From: Chaetorhynchus papuensis
Lineage: Eukaryota > Chordata > Aves > Passeriformes > Rhipiduridae
DNA length: 64,000 bases
NCBI GenBank assembly: GCA_013396525.1
Contig: VWYX01000660.1
Span: forward strand, 307,560-371,559
Direction of reading: 5' to 3'
The notes under the pieces were generated by a model that was not told the origin of the DNA, made no database searches, and saw only the letters and a program-made list of their open reading frames with translations. Positions 63,601 through 63,607 of the stretch are shown here, one piece after another. Positions within the stretch are counted from its first letter, which is position 1. Each line of letters begins with the position of its first letter. The translations under genes were made by a program, and so were the position numbers.

Positions 63601-63607
63601 AACACAG
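531..63607 (+). CDS. UBR4: UBR4, giant UBR-box E3 ubiquitin ligase (82 internal exons, both ends outside window)
   Basis: Spliced gene; coding exons are listed one by one below as w1-w82. The joined product is about 4,085 residues and is collinear and nearly identical with mammalian UBR4 (about 5,180 residues), covering roughly human residues 650 to 4,735. Known role of the family: a very large cytoplasmic and microtubule- or calmodulin-associated E3 that recognises N-degrons through its UBR box and works with KCMF1 and the E2 UBE2A in protein quality control, mitochondrial stress-response silencing and autophagy. Seen here: helical scaffold, UBR box (w21-w23), propeller-like segment (w26-w31), jelly-roll-like segments (w32-w34, w58-w59), disordered acidic and Ser-rich linkers (w41-w45, w53), a UIM-like helix (w42) and a Cys-rich zinc domain (w59-w60). 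The start codon and the hemi-RING/UZI E3 end are not in the window. All 81 internal junctions keep frame, so the gene looks intact. Confidence 0.97.
801..886 (+). CDS. UBR4: UBR4 exon w2
   Basis: 86 nt, phase 2/0. Encodes SDEEFAAALYHF. Acceptor tgtcttacag, donor gtgagc. Confidence 0.95.
887..1850 (+). other. Intron w2, no recognisable element
   Basis: 964 bp of AT-richer intron. I see no exon, named repeat or RNA gene in it. Confidence 0.6.
1851..2020 (+). CDS. UBR4: UBR4 exon w3
   Basis: 170 nt, phase 0/2. Encodes QLGVAPFSEGPWPLY and the helix LSRLLLIWQHKA. Donor gtgaga. Confidence 0.95.
2656..2938 (+). CDS. UBR4: UBR4 exon w4
   Basis: 283 nt, phase 1/0. Leucine-rich helical pairs NVEHLQLLLLIFHNFSE and LLVFDYLLHQYSK. 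More diverged from mammals than its neighbours in the middle part (around the residues between the two helices). Confidence 0.95.
3542..3674 (+). CDS. UBR4: UBR4 exon w5
   Basis: 133 nt, phase 0/1. Encodes GFKEVEENWTKH. Acceptor ctttaattcag, donor gtaaga. Confidence 0.94.
4101..4180 (+). CDS. UBR4: UBR4 exon w6
   Basis: 80 nt, phase 2/0. Encodes SPEASEDDLNRLD. Donor gtatgg departs from consensus at +4 and +5 but matches the family junction. Confidence 0.93.
4654..4782 (+). CDS. UBR4: UBR4 exon w7
   Basis: 129 nt, phase 0/0. Encodes KYDELYAALTSLLAAG. Could be skipped without a frameshift, although I see no sign that it is. Confidence 0.95.
5218..5400 (+). CDS. UBR4: UBR4 exon w8
   Basis: 183 nt, phase 0/0. 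Hydrophobic helix ALQYYFLILWRILGILPP, part of the N-terminal armadillo-like scaffold rather than a membrane segment. Confidence 0.95.
5574..5696 (+). CDS. UBR4: UBR4 exon w9
   Basis: 123 nt, phase 0/0. Encodes DHLIKQGMKAEH. It is 86 bp from w10, one of the shortest introns of the gene. Confidence 0.95.
5783..6012 (+). CDS. UBR4: UBR4 exon w10
   Basis: 230 nt, phase 0/2. Encodes SSFCAVDCTTILQLHE and a long helical stretch ending ..IDTYATFT. Donor gtacag. Confidence 0.95.
6639..6763 (+). CDS. UBR4: UBR4 exon w11
   Basis: 125 nt, phase 1/1. GC-rich. Encodes SYLLRSLSEEGSS then KLRGYAAVLAIGSGR; the loop between is the most variable part relative to mammals. Donor gtgagg at 6764. Confidence 0.94.
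6768..6807 (+). repeat. Short G-rich (ggggct)n tract next to donor of w11
   Basis: About six tandem copies of a G-rich hexamer begin a few bases inside the intron. Runs of Gs there can act as intronic splicing enhancers or form a quadruplex; that is inference. Confidence 0.7.
7226..7323 (+). CDS. UBR4: UBR4 exon w12
   Basis: 98 nt, phase 2/0. Encodes NLPSAVQTLCESWNN and the conserved NEFPNIGSW. Donor gtgagt. Confidence 0.95.
7422..7440 (+). repeat. (TG)n tract adjoining acceptor of w13
   Basis: About eight TG dinucleotides sit directly before the short pyrimidine tract and AG of w13, the same arrangement as the TG-T tract of human CFTR that modulates exon skipping. Confidence 0.85.
7450..7607 (+). 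CDS. UBR4: UBR4 exon w13
   Basis: 158 nt, phase 0/2. Encodes GTLCSQSLPLAASLKHTLLS. Acceptor ccctccccag, donor gtaagt at 7608. Confidence 0.95.
8297..8506 (+). CDS. UBR4: UBR4 exon w14
   Basis: 210 nt, phase 1/2. Encodes SNSLERILGPAESDEFL and YEKLITGCYNILAHH. Acceptor ends ttttcaag. Confidence 0.95.
8507..9030 (+). other. Intron w14, no recognisable element
   Basis: 524 bp; nothing identified apart from the acceptor of w15. Confidence 0.6.
9031..9132 (+). CDS. UBR4: UBR4 exon w15
   Basis: 102 nt, phase 1/2. Amphipathic helix LEECLQHLEKQLESSQ. Donor gtgaag. Confidence 0.95.
9133..10024 (+). other. Intron w15, no recognisable element
   Basis: 892 bp; no repeat family, exon or RNA gene seen. 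Confidence 0.6.
10025..10125 (+). CDS. UBR4: UBR4 exon w16
   Basis: 101 nt, phase 1/1. Encodes IMMATANENLSAKFCN and VLKFFTKLFQL. Confidence 0.95.
10311..10509 (+). CDS. UBR4: UBR4 exon w17
   Basis: 199 nt, phase 2/2. Encodes LCGSLAQLACVEPVRL and ENRQLLQLLTTYIV. Acceptor with a C-only tract, ccccccag. Confidence 0.95.
10632..10820 (+). CDS. UBR4: UBR4 exon w18
   Basis: 189 nt, phase 1/2. Encodes MATEMLANGDGTGFPELM and VVMATLASAGQGAG. Donor gtaaga. Confidence 0.95.
11148..11291 (+). mobile_element. CR1 LINE fragment (3' end, + orientation)
   Basis: Recognised by the usual CR1 tail wording: ..aaggccaggttggac.., ..gtggaaggtgtccctgcc.., ..aaaccattctg. It is 5'-truncated and lies in intron w18, 26 bp before w19. 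Confidence 0.9.
11318..11381 (+). CDS. UBR4: UBR4 exon w19
   Basis: 64 nt, phase 1/0. Encodes KKYLSQKNVVEKMN. Shares the size of the smallest confirmed exons with w35. Donor gtaaga. Confidence 0.94.
11581..11772 (+). CDS. UBR4: UBR4 exon w20 (lead-in to UBR box)
   Basis: 192 nt, phase 0/0. Encodes the helix ECTCHIVSYLADVTNAL and the acidic stretch VDSDWVEELAVEEEDSQ just before the UBR box. Confidence 0.96.
12372..12442 (+). CDS. UBR4: UBR4 exon w21 (UBR box, first part)
   Basis: 71 nt, phase 0/2. Encodes LCNKLCTFTITQKEFMN. The first cysteine pair opens the UBR zinc finger that binds N-terminal degrons. Confidence 0.97.
12568..12715 (+). CDS. UBR4: UBR4 exon w22 (UBR box core)
   Basis: 148 nt, phase 1/0. 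Encodes YHCHTCKMVDGVGVCTVC, then CHKDHEISYAKYGSFFC and DCGAKEDGSCL. All the Cys and His ligands of the UBR fold visible in mammalian UBR4 are present, so the finger should be functional. Confidence 0.98.
13167..13394 (+). CDS. UBR4: UBR4 exon w23 (Ser-rich linker after UBR box)
   Basis: 228 nt, phase 0/0. Encodes the linker RTPSSGMSSTMKES, a Lys/Glu-rich part and CRNVEGCREEL. Likely disordered and phosphorylated. Confidence 0.96.
13431..13600 (+). repeat. Tandem repeat, 55-bp unit x3 (intron w23)
   Basis: Unit begins atgaggatcttgggcaggct at 13431, 13486 and 13541, almost identical between copies, so recent. Confidence 0.9.
13617..13664 (+). repeat. Tandem repeat, 24-bp unit x2 (intron w23)
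   Basis: Two copies of a unit starting tgtcaggctttaaaaag, immediately after the 55-bp array and about 60 bp before the acceptor of w24. Confidence 0.85.
13726..13896 (+). CDS. UBR4: UBR4 exon w24
   Basis: 171 nt, phase 0/0. Helix FAPLVLEMLNFLMDAI and SSSRAQQALNELHTL. Confidence 0.96.
13993..14175 (+). CDS. UBR4: UBR4 exon w25
   Basis: 183 nt, phase 0/0. Encodes GQTIRQLISAHVLRRVAMC; this joins the helical part to the propeller-like region. Donor gtgagc. Confidence 0.96.
14190..14545 (+). repeat. Minisatellite, GC-rich (intron w25)
   Basis: Many imperfect copies of a unit of the form gctgggctcctgagggaa(g/a).. with (g)gaacag spacing, unit length variable. It begins about 15 bp inside the intron. 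It creates long but meaningless open frames on the - strand. Confidence 0.85.
14786..15030 (+). mobile_element. CR1 LINE fragment (+ orientation)
   Basis: Carries CR1 wording such as ttgcccagagaggtggtaga, ..tggaggtgttcaag.. and a (attctgtggttctg) tail. The tail runs directly into the following 84-bp array. Confidence 0.9.
15015..15446 (+). repeat. Minisatellite, ~84-bp unit x5, ending at acceptor of w26
   Basis: The marker gtcagata recurs at 15081, 15166, 15250, 15333 and 15416 (periods 83-85). Each unit contains attctgtggttctg, which matches the CR1 tail at the left edge and the real acceptor region (attctgtggtgcag) at the right edge. Confidence 0.9.
15447..15605 (+). CDS. UBR4: UBR4 exon w26 (start of propeller-like region)
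   Basis: 159 nt, phase 0/0. Encodes VLQLSALLKQADSSKRKL and ASAPVPFTVLSLTGNP. The acceptor tract (tcattctgtggtgcag) is poor in pyrimidines because it lies in the minisatellite. Confidence 0.95.
16208..16360 (+). CDS. UBR4: UBR4 exon w27 (propeller-like)
   Basis: 153 nt, phase 0/0. Encodes blade-like strands CHVLTFSSSGSVSDHLV and TELAIVTADFVK. Confidence 0.96.
16658..16885 (+). CDS. UBR4: UBR4 exon w28 (propeller-like)
   Basis: 228 nt, phase 0/0. Encodes IRDVTFLFNEEGKNIIVIM and SSAGYIYTQLMEEASS. The family junction ..EDLK places the donor at gtgctg, a poor match; a second GT lies six bases on (see findings). Confidence 0.92.
16886..17670 (+). other. Intron w28, no recognisable element
   Basis: 785 bp, starts at the weak donor of w28; I see no named repeat. 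Confidence 0.6.
17671..17828 (+). CDS. UBR4: UBR4 exon w29 (propeller-like)
   Basis: 158 nt, phase 0/2. Encodes VYYSHVLQMLFFSYC and the end LFPINIK. Donor gtgagg. Confidence 0.95.
17990..18042 (+). mobile_element. CR1 LINE tail remnant (+ orientation)
   Basis: Short CR1 3'-end signature: ..ggatgatccttgtgggtctc.. and ..ccagctcaggaattccatga. in intron w29. Confidence 0.75.
18912..19083 (+). CDS. UBR4: UBR4 exon w30
   Basis: 172 nt, phase 1/0. Encodes QWSEVMNHPGLVCCVQQ and KPDTFLIQEIKTLP. Donor gttagt. Confidence 0.95.
19230..19431 (+). CDS. UBR4: UBR4 exon w31
   Basis: 202 nt, phase 0/1. Strands TTMILLCEDGSLRIYMAN, then basic MKPVRKRKAA. Donor gtaagg. Confidence 0.96.
19681..19844 (+). CDS. 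UBR4: UBR4 exon w32 (jelly-roll-like)
   Basis: 164 nt, phase 2/0. Encodes PIDFFEHNQQLTDVEFGG and DLLQVYNAQQIKHRL. Ends ..NTK; the donor gtaagt is the first of three tandem copies. Confidence 0.96.
19845..19931 (+). repeat. Tandem repeat of the splice donor, 29-bp unit x3 (intron w32)
   Basis: Units start gtaagtg(a/g)ggccatctgg at 19845, 19874 and 19903. The first copy is the real donor of w32; the other two are intact GTAAGT sites preceded by tca. Confidence 0.92.
20102..20318 (+). CDS. UBR4: UBR4 exon w33 (jelly-roll-like)
   Basis: 217 nt, phase 0/1. Encodes MTGMRIQIGTQAIERAPSY and WFDFPFTREEAL, resembling galactose-binding-like or APC10-type folds; fold assignment is inference. Confidence 0.96.
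20702..20918 (+). CDS. UBR4: UBR4 exon w34
   Basis: 217 nt, phase 2/2. Encodes IYGKTKEQFGWPDEPPE then a Ser/Ala-rich linker ending ..TVLE. Followed by the longest ungapped intron with a candidate microexon. Confidence 0.95.
21994..22027 (+). repeat. Short 12-bp tandem repeat (intron w34)
   Basis: Three copies of a unit like gtggtgctttaa. Confidence 0.7.
22244..22276 (+). CDS. UBR4: Candidate UBR4 cassette microexon (33 nt) in intron w34
   Basis: Preceded by a long pyrimidine tract with a tgc about 10 nt before the AG, and followed by donor gttagt. Phase 1/2, so it fits between w34 (leaves 2) and w35 (takes 1). It would insert 11 residues, SSDTESLTTLD, just before the conserved R-L-V-V. The peptide is Ser/Thr-rich. 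No transcript evidence is available here, so it is a prediction. Confidence 0.55.
23391..23454 (+). CDS. UBR4: UBR4 exon w35
   Basis: 64 nt, phase 1/0. Encodes VVSSLEALESCFAVG and ends ..NEK. The donor is GC type: aag followed by gcaagt. Confidence 0.95.
23873..24007 (+). CDS. UBR4: UBR4 exon w36
   Basis: 135 nt, phase 0/0. Encodes SVQQQTKSLLASLHTSRS. Its first residues, EKNK, match the family junction and confirm the GC donor upstream. Confidence 0.96.
24326..24500 (+). CDS. UBR4: UBR4 exon w37
   Basis: 175 nt, phase 0/1. Encodes RLVITARSIAIMRPNNLV. Donor gtagat. Confidence 0.95.
24731..24868 (+). CDS. UBR4: UBR4 exon w38
   Basis: 138 nt, phase 2/1. A variable Glu/Gly-rich start, then conserved FITQLVNHFWKLHASKPK. 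Confidence 0.95.
25288..25409 (+). CDS. UBR4: UBR4 exon w39
   Basis: 122 nt, phase 2/0. Encodes VNALVDIIHGYCTCELDC and YMQMLLCP. Donor gtacgt. Confidence 0.95.
25438..25662 (+). mobile_element. CR1 LINE fragment (+ orientation)
   Basis: CR1 wording such as ..ggttggacatcaggaaa.., ..gctgcccagagcagtgg.., ..ggttggactcgatctc.. and the ..atgattctat tail, in intron w39. Confidence 0.9.
25977..26088 (+). CDS. UBR4: UBR4 exon w40
   Basis: 112 nt, phase 0/1. Basic segment LIRVLRPRNKRRHVTL followed by SSPRSNTP, a likely phosphorylated linker. Confidence 0.95.
26593..26723 (+). CDS. UBR4: UBR4 exon w41 (acidic linker)
   Basis: 131 nt, phase 2/0. Poly-Asp run DKDDDDDDDAEDKLQ, then QEQSEVDHGDFEMV. Disordered. 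Confidence 0.95.
26861..27038 (+). CDS. UBR4: UBR4 exon w42 (UIM-like helix)
   Basis: 178 nt, phase 0/1. Encodes LEALLAGAEGFPPMLDIP and ETMVELAIALSLQQDQ. The latter fits the ubiquitin-interacting motif (acidic start, spaced Leu, invariant Ala and Ser). Confidence 0.95.
27228..27332 (+). CDS. UBR4: UBR4 exon w43 (Ser-rich linker)
   Basis: 105 nt, phase 2/1. Low-complexity Ser/Gly/Leu segment LQSLGLSGQAPSSSS. Confidence 0.94.
27834..27971 (+). CDS. UBR4: UBR4 exon w44 (Ser/Gly linker)
   Basis: 138 nt, phase 2/1. Encodes SDDEGSTAATDGSTLRTSP and VGSESGGSAVDSV. GC-rich with many CpG. Confidence 0.94.
27983..28560 (+). repeat. Low-complexity minisatellite, ctgctgcac(c)n family (intron w44)
   Basis: About 580 bp of interleaved units ctgctgcacccc, ctgcctccctg, cactgcatcccg; higher-order units of roughly 60-130 bp are repeated. 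Begins 11 bp inside the intron. Open in several frames on both strands because the units lack stops. Confidence 0.92.
28742..29150 (-). mobile_element. CR1 LINE fragment (- orientation)
   Basis: Reads ..gggaccttaaagatcatcc.., ..aacctggccttggacacttc.., ..ggcagccacagcttctctgg.. and ..ccctcctcttc, the reverse complement of the CR1 3' portion. The left end is the CR1 tail; the right boundary is approximate. Confidence 0.9.
29549..29717 (+). CDS. UBR4: UBR4 exon w45 (Ser/Thr/Gly linker)
   Basis: 169 nt, phase 2/2. Encodes SSSTGAISTTTGQQEGEGS and ends ..GDVHTSN. The donor is GC type: aacag followed by gcaaga. Confidence 0.94.
29870..30075 (-). mobile_element. CR1 LINE fragment (- orientation)
   Basis: Contains ..atggaatatcctgagctgg.., ..ccctgcacagacaccccaac.. 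and ..ccattccctggggagcctgg.., the reverse strand of a CR1 3' region; intron w45. Confidence 0.9.
30526..30622 (+). CDS. UBR4: UBR4 exon w46
   Basis: 97 nt, phase 1/0. Helix VRLMLLERLLQNLPQLRN. Acceptor cccccccag. Confidence 0.95.
31017..31124 (+). CDS. UBR4: UBR4 exon w47
   Basis: 108 nt, phase 0/0. Encodes VILMLTTDLDGDDEKDK and LLSQLIAELGMDKK. Confidence 0.96.
31608..31724 (+). CDS. UBR4: UBR4 exon w48
   Basis: 117 nt, phase 0/0. Encodes VHLVVMRLLSVFMSRTKSG. Donor gtacat. Confidence 0.95.
31745..32292 (+). mobile_element. CR1 LINE fragment, longer copy (+ orientation)
   Basis: About 550 bp of CR1 3' region, ending ..aaaccattccacgatgtg. Starts about 20 bp after the donor of w48. Same subfamily as the - copy at 54880-55400. 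No intact LINE reading frame. Confidence 0.92.
32293..33404 (+). other. Rest of intron w48: AT-rich, with polypurine and A/C-rich tracts
   Basis: No exon or named repeat. Around 33040-33095 there is a polypurine run of As and Gs, and around 33237-33285 an A-run/C-run tract of the type aaaaaacccc. Confidence 0.6.
33405..33614 (+). CDS. UBR4: UBR4 exon w49
   Basis: 210 nt, phase 0/0. Encodes AVDYCLHVLKSLLEYWKS and SPPDMSPFFLRQYVK. Confidence 0.96.
33615..34308 (+). other. Intron w49, no recognisable element
   Basis: 694 bp; nothing identified beyond splice sites. Confidence 0.6.
34309..34458 (+). CDS. UBR4: UBR4 exon w50
   Basis: 150 nt, phase 0/0. Encodes AYTQLLTEMVLRLPYQIKK and FDHSWFYFLSE. 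Confidence 0.96.
34459..35105 (+). other. Intron w50, no recognisable element
   Basis: 647 bp; nothing identified. Confidence 0.6.
35106..35333 (+). CDS. UBR4: UBR4 exon w51
   Basis: 228 nt, phase 0/0. Encodes QQTPFVRRQVRKLLLFICG and HVRGIKKLLEEQGIFL. Very GC-rich third positions. Confidence 0.97.
35414..35492 (+). CDS. UBR4: UBR4 exon w52
   Basis: 79 nt, phase 0/1. Encodes HLKACAEIATQRTVNWQ. The intron before it is only 80 bp. Confidence 0.95.
35905..36176 (+). mobile_element. CR1 LINE fragment ending at acceptor of w53 (+ orientation)
   Basis: Reads ..agggttaggttgataacagg.., ..ctccaggagcatttggac.. and ..ccatgattccgtgattg. The tail ends about 25 bp before w53, so the branch point and tract of w53 lie at or in its edge. 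Confidence 0.9.
36201..36443 (+). CDS. UBR4: UBR4 exon w53 (helix plus Lys/Glu linker)
   Basis: 243 nt, phase 2/1. Encodes SFLVDEGVSPVLLQLLSC, a Ser/Ala-rich variable stretch, then KKSKKEEKEKERE, a charged disordered segment. Confidence 0.95.
36444..37314 (+). other. Intron w53, no recognisable element
   Basis: 871 bp; no named repeat or exon. Confidence 0.6.
37315..37483 (+). CDS. UBR4: UBR4 exon w54
   Basis: 169 nt, phase 2/2. Encodes ALVNQLNKFADKETLIQFL and SVRWQAHCLALHIY. Confidence 0.96.
38029..38173 (+). CDS. UBR4: UBR4 exon w55
   Basis: 145 nt, phase 1/0. Encodes LLLDLMWSIWPELPAYGRK. Confidence 0.96.
38399..38480 (+). repeat. 82-bp interspersed repeat, + copy
   Basis: Nearly identical, in reverse complement, to 43417-43499 (marker gaatatgggacaacaataag). 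Family not recognised; see the paired entry. Confidence 0.85.
38917..39002 (+). CDS. UBR4: UBR4 exon w56
   Basis: 86 nt, phase 0/2. Encodes VEILRTQNHILTNHPNS. Confidence 0.95.
39484..39571 (+). CDS. UBR4: UBR4 exon w57
   Basis: 88 nt, phase 1/0. Encodes YYLESDPCLVCNNPEVPFC, a Cys-containing lead-in to the second beta-sandwich. Donor gtaagt. Confidence 0.96.
39584..39840 (-). mobile_element. CR1 LINE fragment abutting donor of w57 (- orientation)
   Basis: Begins ggaatcacagaatcatgg 12 bp after the donor GT and continues with the reverse complement of a CR1 3' region (..tccaaacgctcctggagctc..). Confidence 0.92.
39882..40265 (+). repeat. Minisatellite carrying copies of the w58 acceptor, 91/100-bp units x4
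   Basis: Units start gggatccc at 39884, 39975, 40075 and 40167 with spacing 91, 100, 92; the even units carry an extra acaggcag, suggesting that a dimer was duplicated. Each unit ends in tttgtctccccag + t(a/g)catca, i.e. the acceptor and first bases of w58. The copy at about 40159 has lost its AG (cccg). Confidence 0.93.
40259..40452 (+). CDS. UBR4: UBR4 exon w58 (beta-sandwich)
   Basis: 194 nt, phase 0/2. Encodes VKLIGSHTISKVTVKIGDLK and VRTINLYYNNRTVQAIVEL. Chosen over the upstream copies of its acceptor because only this start gives the conserved YIKLSS. Confidence 0.96.
40992..41126 (+). other. Long imperfect hairpin in intron w58
   Basis: Arms 40992-41044 and 41069-41126 pair with blocks of 9 (ctgcttatt), 7 (tgaagtc), 8 (aatcctct) and 9 (gtgacatca) bases, separated by small internal loops, one 4-nt bulge and a loop of about 23 nt. 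Could be a microRNA precursor or a fold-back element; neither is proven. Confidence 0.7.
41507..41746 (+). CDS. UBR4: UBR4 exon w59 (beta-sandwich end and zinc ribbon)
   Basis: 240 nt, phase 1/2. Encodes VKIDLPLPIVASNLMIEF, then CPRCSASVPANPGVCGNCG and NVYQCHKC: CxxC pairs of a zinc-binding domain (the Cys-rich region of the BIG/calossin family). Donor gtgtgt is the first of a series of copies. Confidence 0.97.
41747..43030 (+). repeat. GT-rich minisatellite with five copies of the end of w59 (intron w59)
   Basis: Core unit is about 20 bp (gtcactgtgtgtgtgcccag). Inserted in it are copies of the last 26 nt of w59 at 41889-41914, 42068-42093, 42198-42223, 42408-42433 and 42735-42760. Four more diverged copies (agcagtgccaccagtgcag) lie at about 42845-43020. 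Copies 1, 2, 4 and 5 keep the donor context tgcag/gtgtgt; copy 3 has cagggg. Confidence 0.95.
43417..43499 (-). repeat. 83-bp interspersed repeat, - copy
   Basis: Reverse-complement match of 38399-38480. Continues rightwards in sequence not shared with the other copy. Probably part of a dispersed (possibly retroviral) element; family not recognised. Confidence 0.85.
43885..44470. mobile_element. LTR-like interspersed repeat, copy 1 (intron w59)
   Basis: Starts tgtgcaggtttggccaaatt and contains aaatttggaggagaatatcc and ctgtggagagaaacctgg, both shared with the second copy at 46824-48245. Looks like a passerine endogenous-retrovirus LTR. No gag, pol or env reading frame is visible. The right boundary is approximate. 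Confidence 0.55.
44613..44751 (+). CDS. UBR4: UBR4 exon w60 (Cys-rich zinc domain)
   Basis: 139 nt, phase 1/0. Encodes LCNACGFCKYARFDFML and AKPCCAVDPIENEEDR. Completes the zinc-binding domain begun in w59. Donor gtgagg. Confidence 0.97.
45081..45165 (+). repeat. 24-bp tandem repeat (intron w60)
   Basis: About four copies of a unit like gtgtcacagggtgtgctcag; first markers at 45085 and 45109. Confidence 0.85.
45317..45442 (+). CDS. UBR4: UBR4 exon w61
   Basis: 126 nt, phase 0/0. Encodes NINTLLDKADRVYHQLMG and LENLLCKVNEAAPEK. Confidence 0.96.
45586..45714 (+). CDS. UBR4: UBR4 exon w62
   Basis: 129 nt, phase 0/0. Short variable Ser/Gly start, then ILQLAQEYCGDCKNSFDEL. Confidence 0.96.
45715..46431 (+). 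other. Intron w62, AT-rich, no recognisable element
   Basis: 717 bp, rich in A and T runs; nothing identified. Confidence 0.6.
46432..46775 (+). CDS. UBR4: UBR4 exon w63 (largest exon here)
   Basis: 344 nt, phase 0/2. Encodes the Cys/His cluster LGCGHTSSTKCYGCASAV and helices LITLLRALATNG-like and AAMREEVRQLMCLL. Extremely GC-rich third positions and many CpG compared with its neighbours. Confidence 0.97.
46824..48245. mobile_element. LTR-like interspersed repeat, copy 2, with assembly gap (intron w63)
   Basis: Starts tgtgctggtttggccaaatt and, after the gap, carries ctgtggagagaaacctgg and ..agggcctcgg.. shared with copy 1. An extra stretch (47722-48000) includes a duplicated ggagat(g/a)(a/g)tccggaggga element not in copy 1. 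No coding frame seen. Boundaries approximate. Confidence 0.5.
46862..47721. other. Assembly gap (860 N)
   Basis: Unsequenced. Inside an LTR-like element. Exons w63 and w64 on either side are adjacent in the family protein, so no UBR4 exon should be hidden here. Confidence 0.95.
48303..48412 (-). mobile_element. CR1 LINE tail fragment (- orientation)
   Basis: Reads ..ctgggttggaagagacctg.., ..accacccagttccacccc.., the reverse strand of a CR1 end. Confidence 0.8.
48509..48599 (+). CDS. UBR4: UBR4 exon w64
   Basis: 91 nt, phase 1/0. Encodes QQMNDLIIGKVSAALKGHW. Confidence 0.95.
48962..49046 (+). CDS. UBR4: UBR4 exon w65
   Basis: 85 nt, phase 0/1. Encodes EMLLLTDSISKEDSCWELR. Confidence 0.95.
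49047..49593 (+). other. Intron w65, no recognisable element
   Basis: 547 bp; nothing identified. Confidence 0.55.
49594..49721 (+). CDS. UBR4: UBR4 exon w66
   Basis: 128 nt, phase 2/0. Encodes ITLMCLRILQKLIKPPAP and TSKKNK. Confidence 0.96.
49722..50408 (+). other. Intron w66, no recognisable element
   Basis: 687 bp; nothing identified. Confidence 0.6.
50409..50538 (+). CDS. UBR4: UBR4 exon w67
   Basis: 130 nt, phase 0/1. Encodes HAQAQLWLKRDPKASYEAW. Confidence 0.95.
51011..51168 (+). CDS. UBR4: UBR4 exon w68
   Basis: 158 nt, phase 2/0. Encodes YLSEKYVWKWKQFMSRRGK, a basic Trp-rich stretch, and LKLGHNNWLRQ. Confidence 0.96.
51648..51757 (+). CDS. UBR4: UBR4 exon w69
   Basis: 110 nt, phase 0/2. 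Encodes ARQAACTIVEALATIPSRK. Confidence 0.96.
51758..52292 (+). other. Intron w69, no recognisable element
   Basis: 535 bp; nothing identified. Confidence 0.6.
52293..52434 (+). CDS. UBR4: UBR4 exon w70
   Basis: 142 nt, phase 1/0. Encodes CAAEYLALYQKLIKPAHWK and VLPYIGSLITK. Donor gtgtgg, somewhat weak. Confidence 0.95.
52435..53132 (+). other. Intron w70, no recognisable element
   Basis: 698 bp; nothing identified. Confidence 0.6.
53133..53214 (+). CDS. UBR4: UBR4 exon w71
   Basis: 82 nt, phase 0/1. Encodes IARLLALEEATLSTDLQQG. Confidence 0.95.
53215..54121 (+). other. Intron w71, no recognisable element
   Basis: 907 bp, moderately AT-rich; no named repeat or exon. Confidence 0.6.
54122..54295 (+). 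CDS. UBR4: UBR4 exon w72
   Basis: 174 nt, phase 2/1. Encodes VGTVLNGYLCLRKLVVQRTK and TQDMLLEMLEDMTT. Confidence 0.96.
54705..54826 (+). CDS. UBR4: UBR4 exon w73
   Basis: 122 nt, phase 2/0. Encodes AFMAVCIETAKRYSLDDY and TPVFIFERLCSIIYP. Confidence 0.96.
54880..55400 (-). mobile_element. CR1 LINE fragment, longer copy (- orientation)
   Basis: About 520 bp, reverse complement of the same CR1 region seen at 31745-32292 (..ggcagccacagcttctctga.., ..ggaatttcttcccaatatct.., ..ctgaacattcccaactcccc..). Intron w73. Confidence 0.93.
55485..55560 (+). repeat. 10-bp tandem repeat (intron w73)
   Basis: About seven copies of tatcccagtg and variants. Confidence 0.85.
55755..55952 (+). CDS. UBR4: UBR4 exon w74
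   Basis: 198 nt, phase 0/0. Encodes EENEVTEFFVTLEKDPQQ and MRDIKNKICQDCDLVALL. Confidence 0.97.
56083..56163 (+). CDS. UBR4: UBR4 exon w75
   Basis: 81 nt, phase 0/0. Encodes NNKIISLDLPVAEVYKKVW. Donor gtgtgt. Confidence 0.95.
56164..58369 (+). other. Intron w75, 2.2 kb without recognisable element
   Basis: No exon, CR1, LTR or tandem array found over 2.2 kb, which is unusual for this gene. It could hold conserved regulatory sequence, but I cannot tell from one genome. Confidence 0.55.
58370..58457 (+). CDS. UBR4: UBR4 exon w76
   Basis: 88 nt, phase 0/1. Encodes EPMRIIYRMRGLLGDATEE. Confidence 0.95.
58841..58968 (+). CDS. UBR4: UBR4 exon w77
   Basis: 128 nt, phase 2/0. Acidic run DEEEDEEEVYKMAGV and CMLNRLTGIKDFKQG. 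Confidence 0.96.
59115..59385. repeat. Dispersed repeat copy A (intron w77)
   Basis: Matches 60805-61010 (markers tgtagaagctgaggagttg, ctgccttggccttacctg, gggctgtactgtagcccag). This copy carries an extra expansion of tttat-type repeats at about 59285-59355. Confidence 0.88.
59420..59527 (+). CDS. UBR4: UBR4 exon w78
   Basis: 108 nt, phase 0/0. Encodes LLKLFSYCVKVKINRQQL and LNVMLGTLNL. Confidence 0.96.
59706..60540 (+). repeat. Minisatellite, 41-bp unit, interrupted by gap (intron w78)
   Basis: Unit of the form ttccag(a/t)gcctcttcccac.. ..ttaaaccag(c/t)tcctgctg; successive ttccag markers at 59767 and 59808 give the 41-bp period. Copies continue on both sides of the N run. Confidence 0.93.
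60147..60492. other. Assembly gap (346 N)
   Basis: Lies inside the 41-bp array, so its true length is uncertain. w78 and w79 are adjacent in the protein, so no exon is expected inside. Confidence 0.95.
60549..60668 (+). CDS. UBR4: UBR4 exon w79
   Basis: 120 nt, phase 0/0. Encodes AVAEQVLSIMEIILDESNA. The array ends only a few dozen bases before its acceptor. Confidence 0.96.
60805..61010. repeat. Dispersed repeat copy B (intron w79)
   Basis: Second copy of the element at 59115-59385, same orientation, shorter because it lacks the tttat expansion; both end in ccccccctcactg. Confidence 0.88.
61337..61762 (-). mobile_element. Solo LTR (- orientation), endogenous retrovirus remnant
   Basis: 426 bp bounded by TG..CA. 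Flanking 6-mers atgcct (61331) and atgcca (61763) match 5 of 6, consistent with a target-site duplication. On the - strand a ttataaaag TATA-like box (about 61484-61493) is followed about 90 nt later by aataaa (about 61397), the order expected in an LTR. No internal viral genes. Confidence 0.7.
61917..62107 (+). CDS. UBR4: UBR4 exon w80
   Basis: 191 nt, phase 0/2. Encodes KDQLVMLLDQINSTFV and VLQGLLRIIPYLSFGEMEK. Donor gtacgt. Confidence 0.97.
62160..62600. mobile_element. Possible LTR-like repeat (intron w80)
   Basis: Composition and a - strand aataaa at about 62210 resemble the solo LTR just upstream, but I cannot define ends or a target-site duplication. Contains a perfect 15-bp hairpin at 62516-62549. 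Confidence 0.35.
62871..63044 (+). CDS. UBR4: UBR4 exon w81
   Basis: 174 nt, phase 1/2. Encodes GDDKVFLDCFCKIAAGIK and ALDYMKKHIPSAK. Confidence 0.97.
63508..63607 (+). CDS. UBR4: UBR4 exon w82 (last exon in window)
   Basis: 100 nt, phase 1/0. Encodes RPALPFILRLLRGLATQHP. The next family segment, which leads to the hemi-RING/UZI module, is not in the window. Confidence 0.96.
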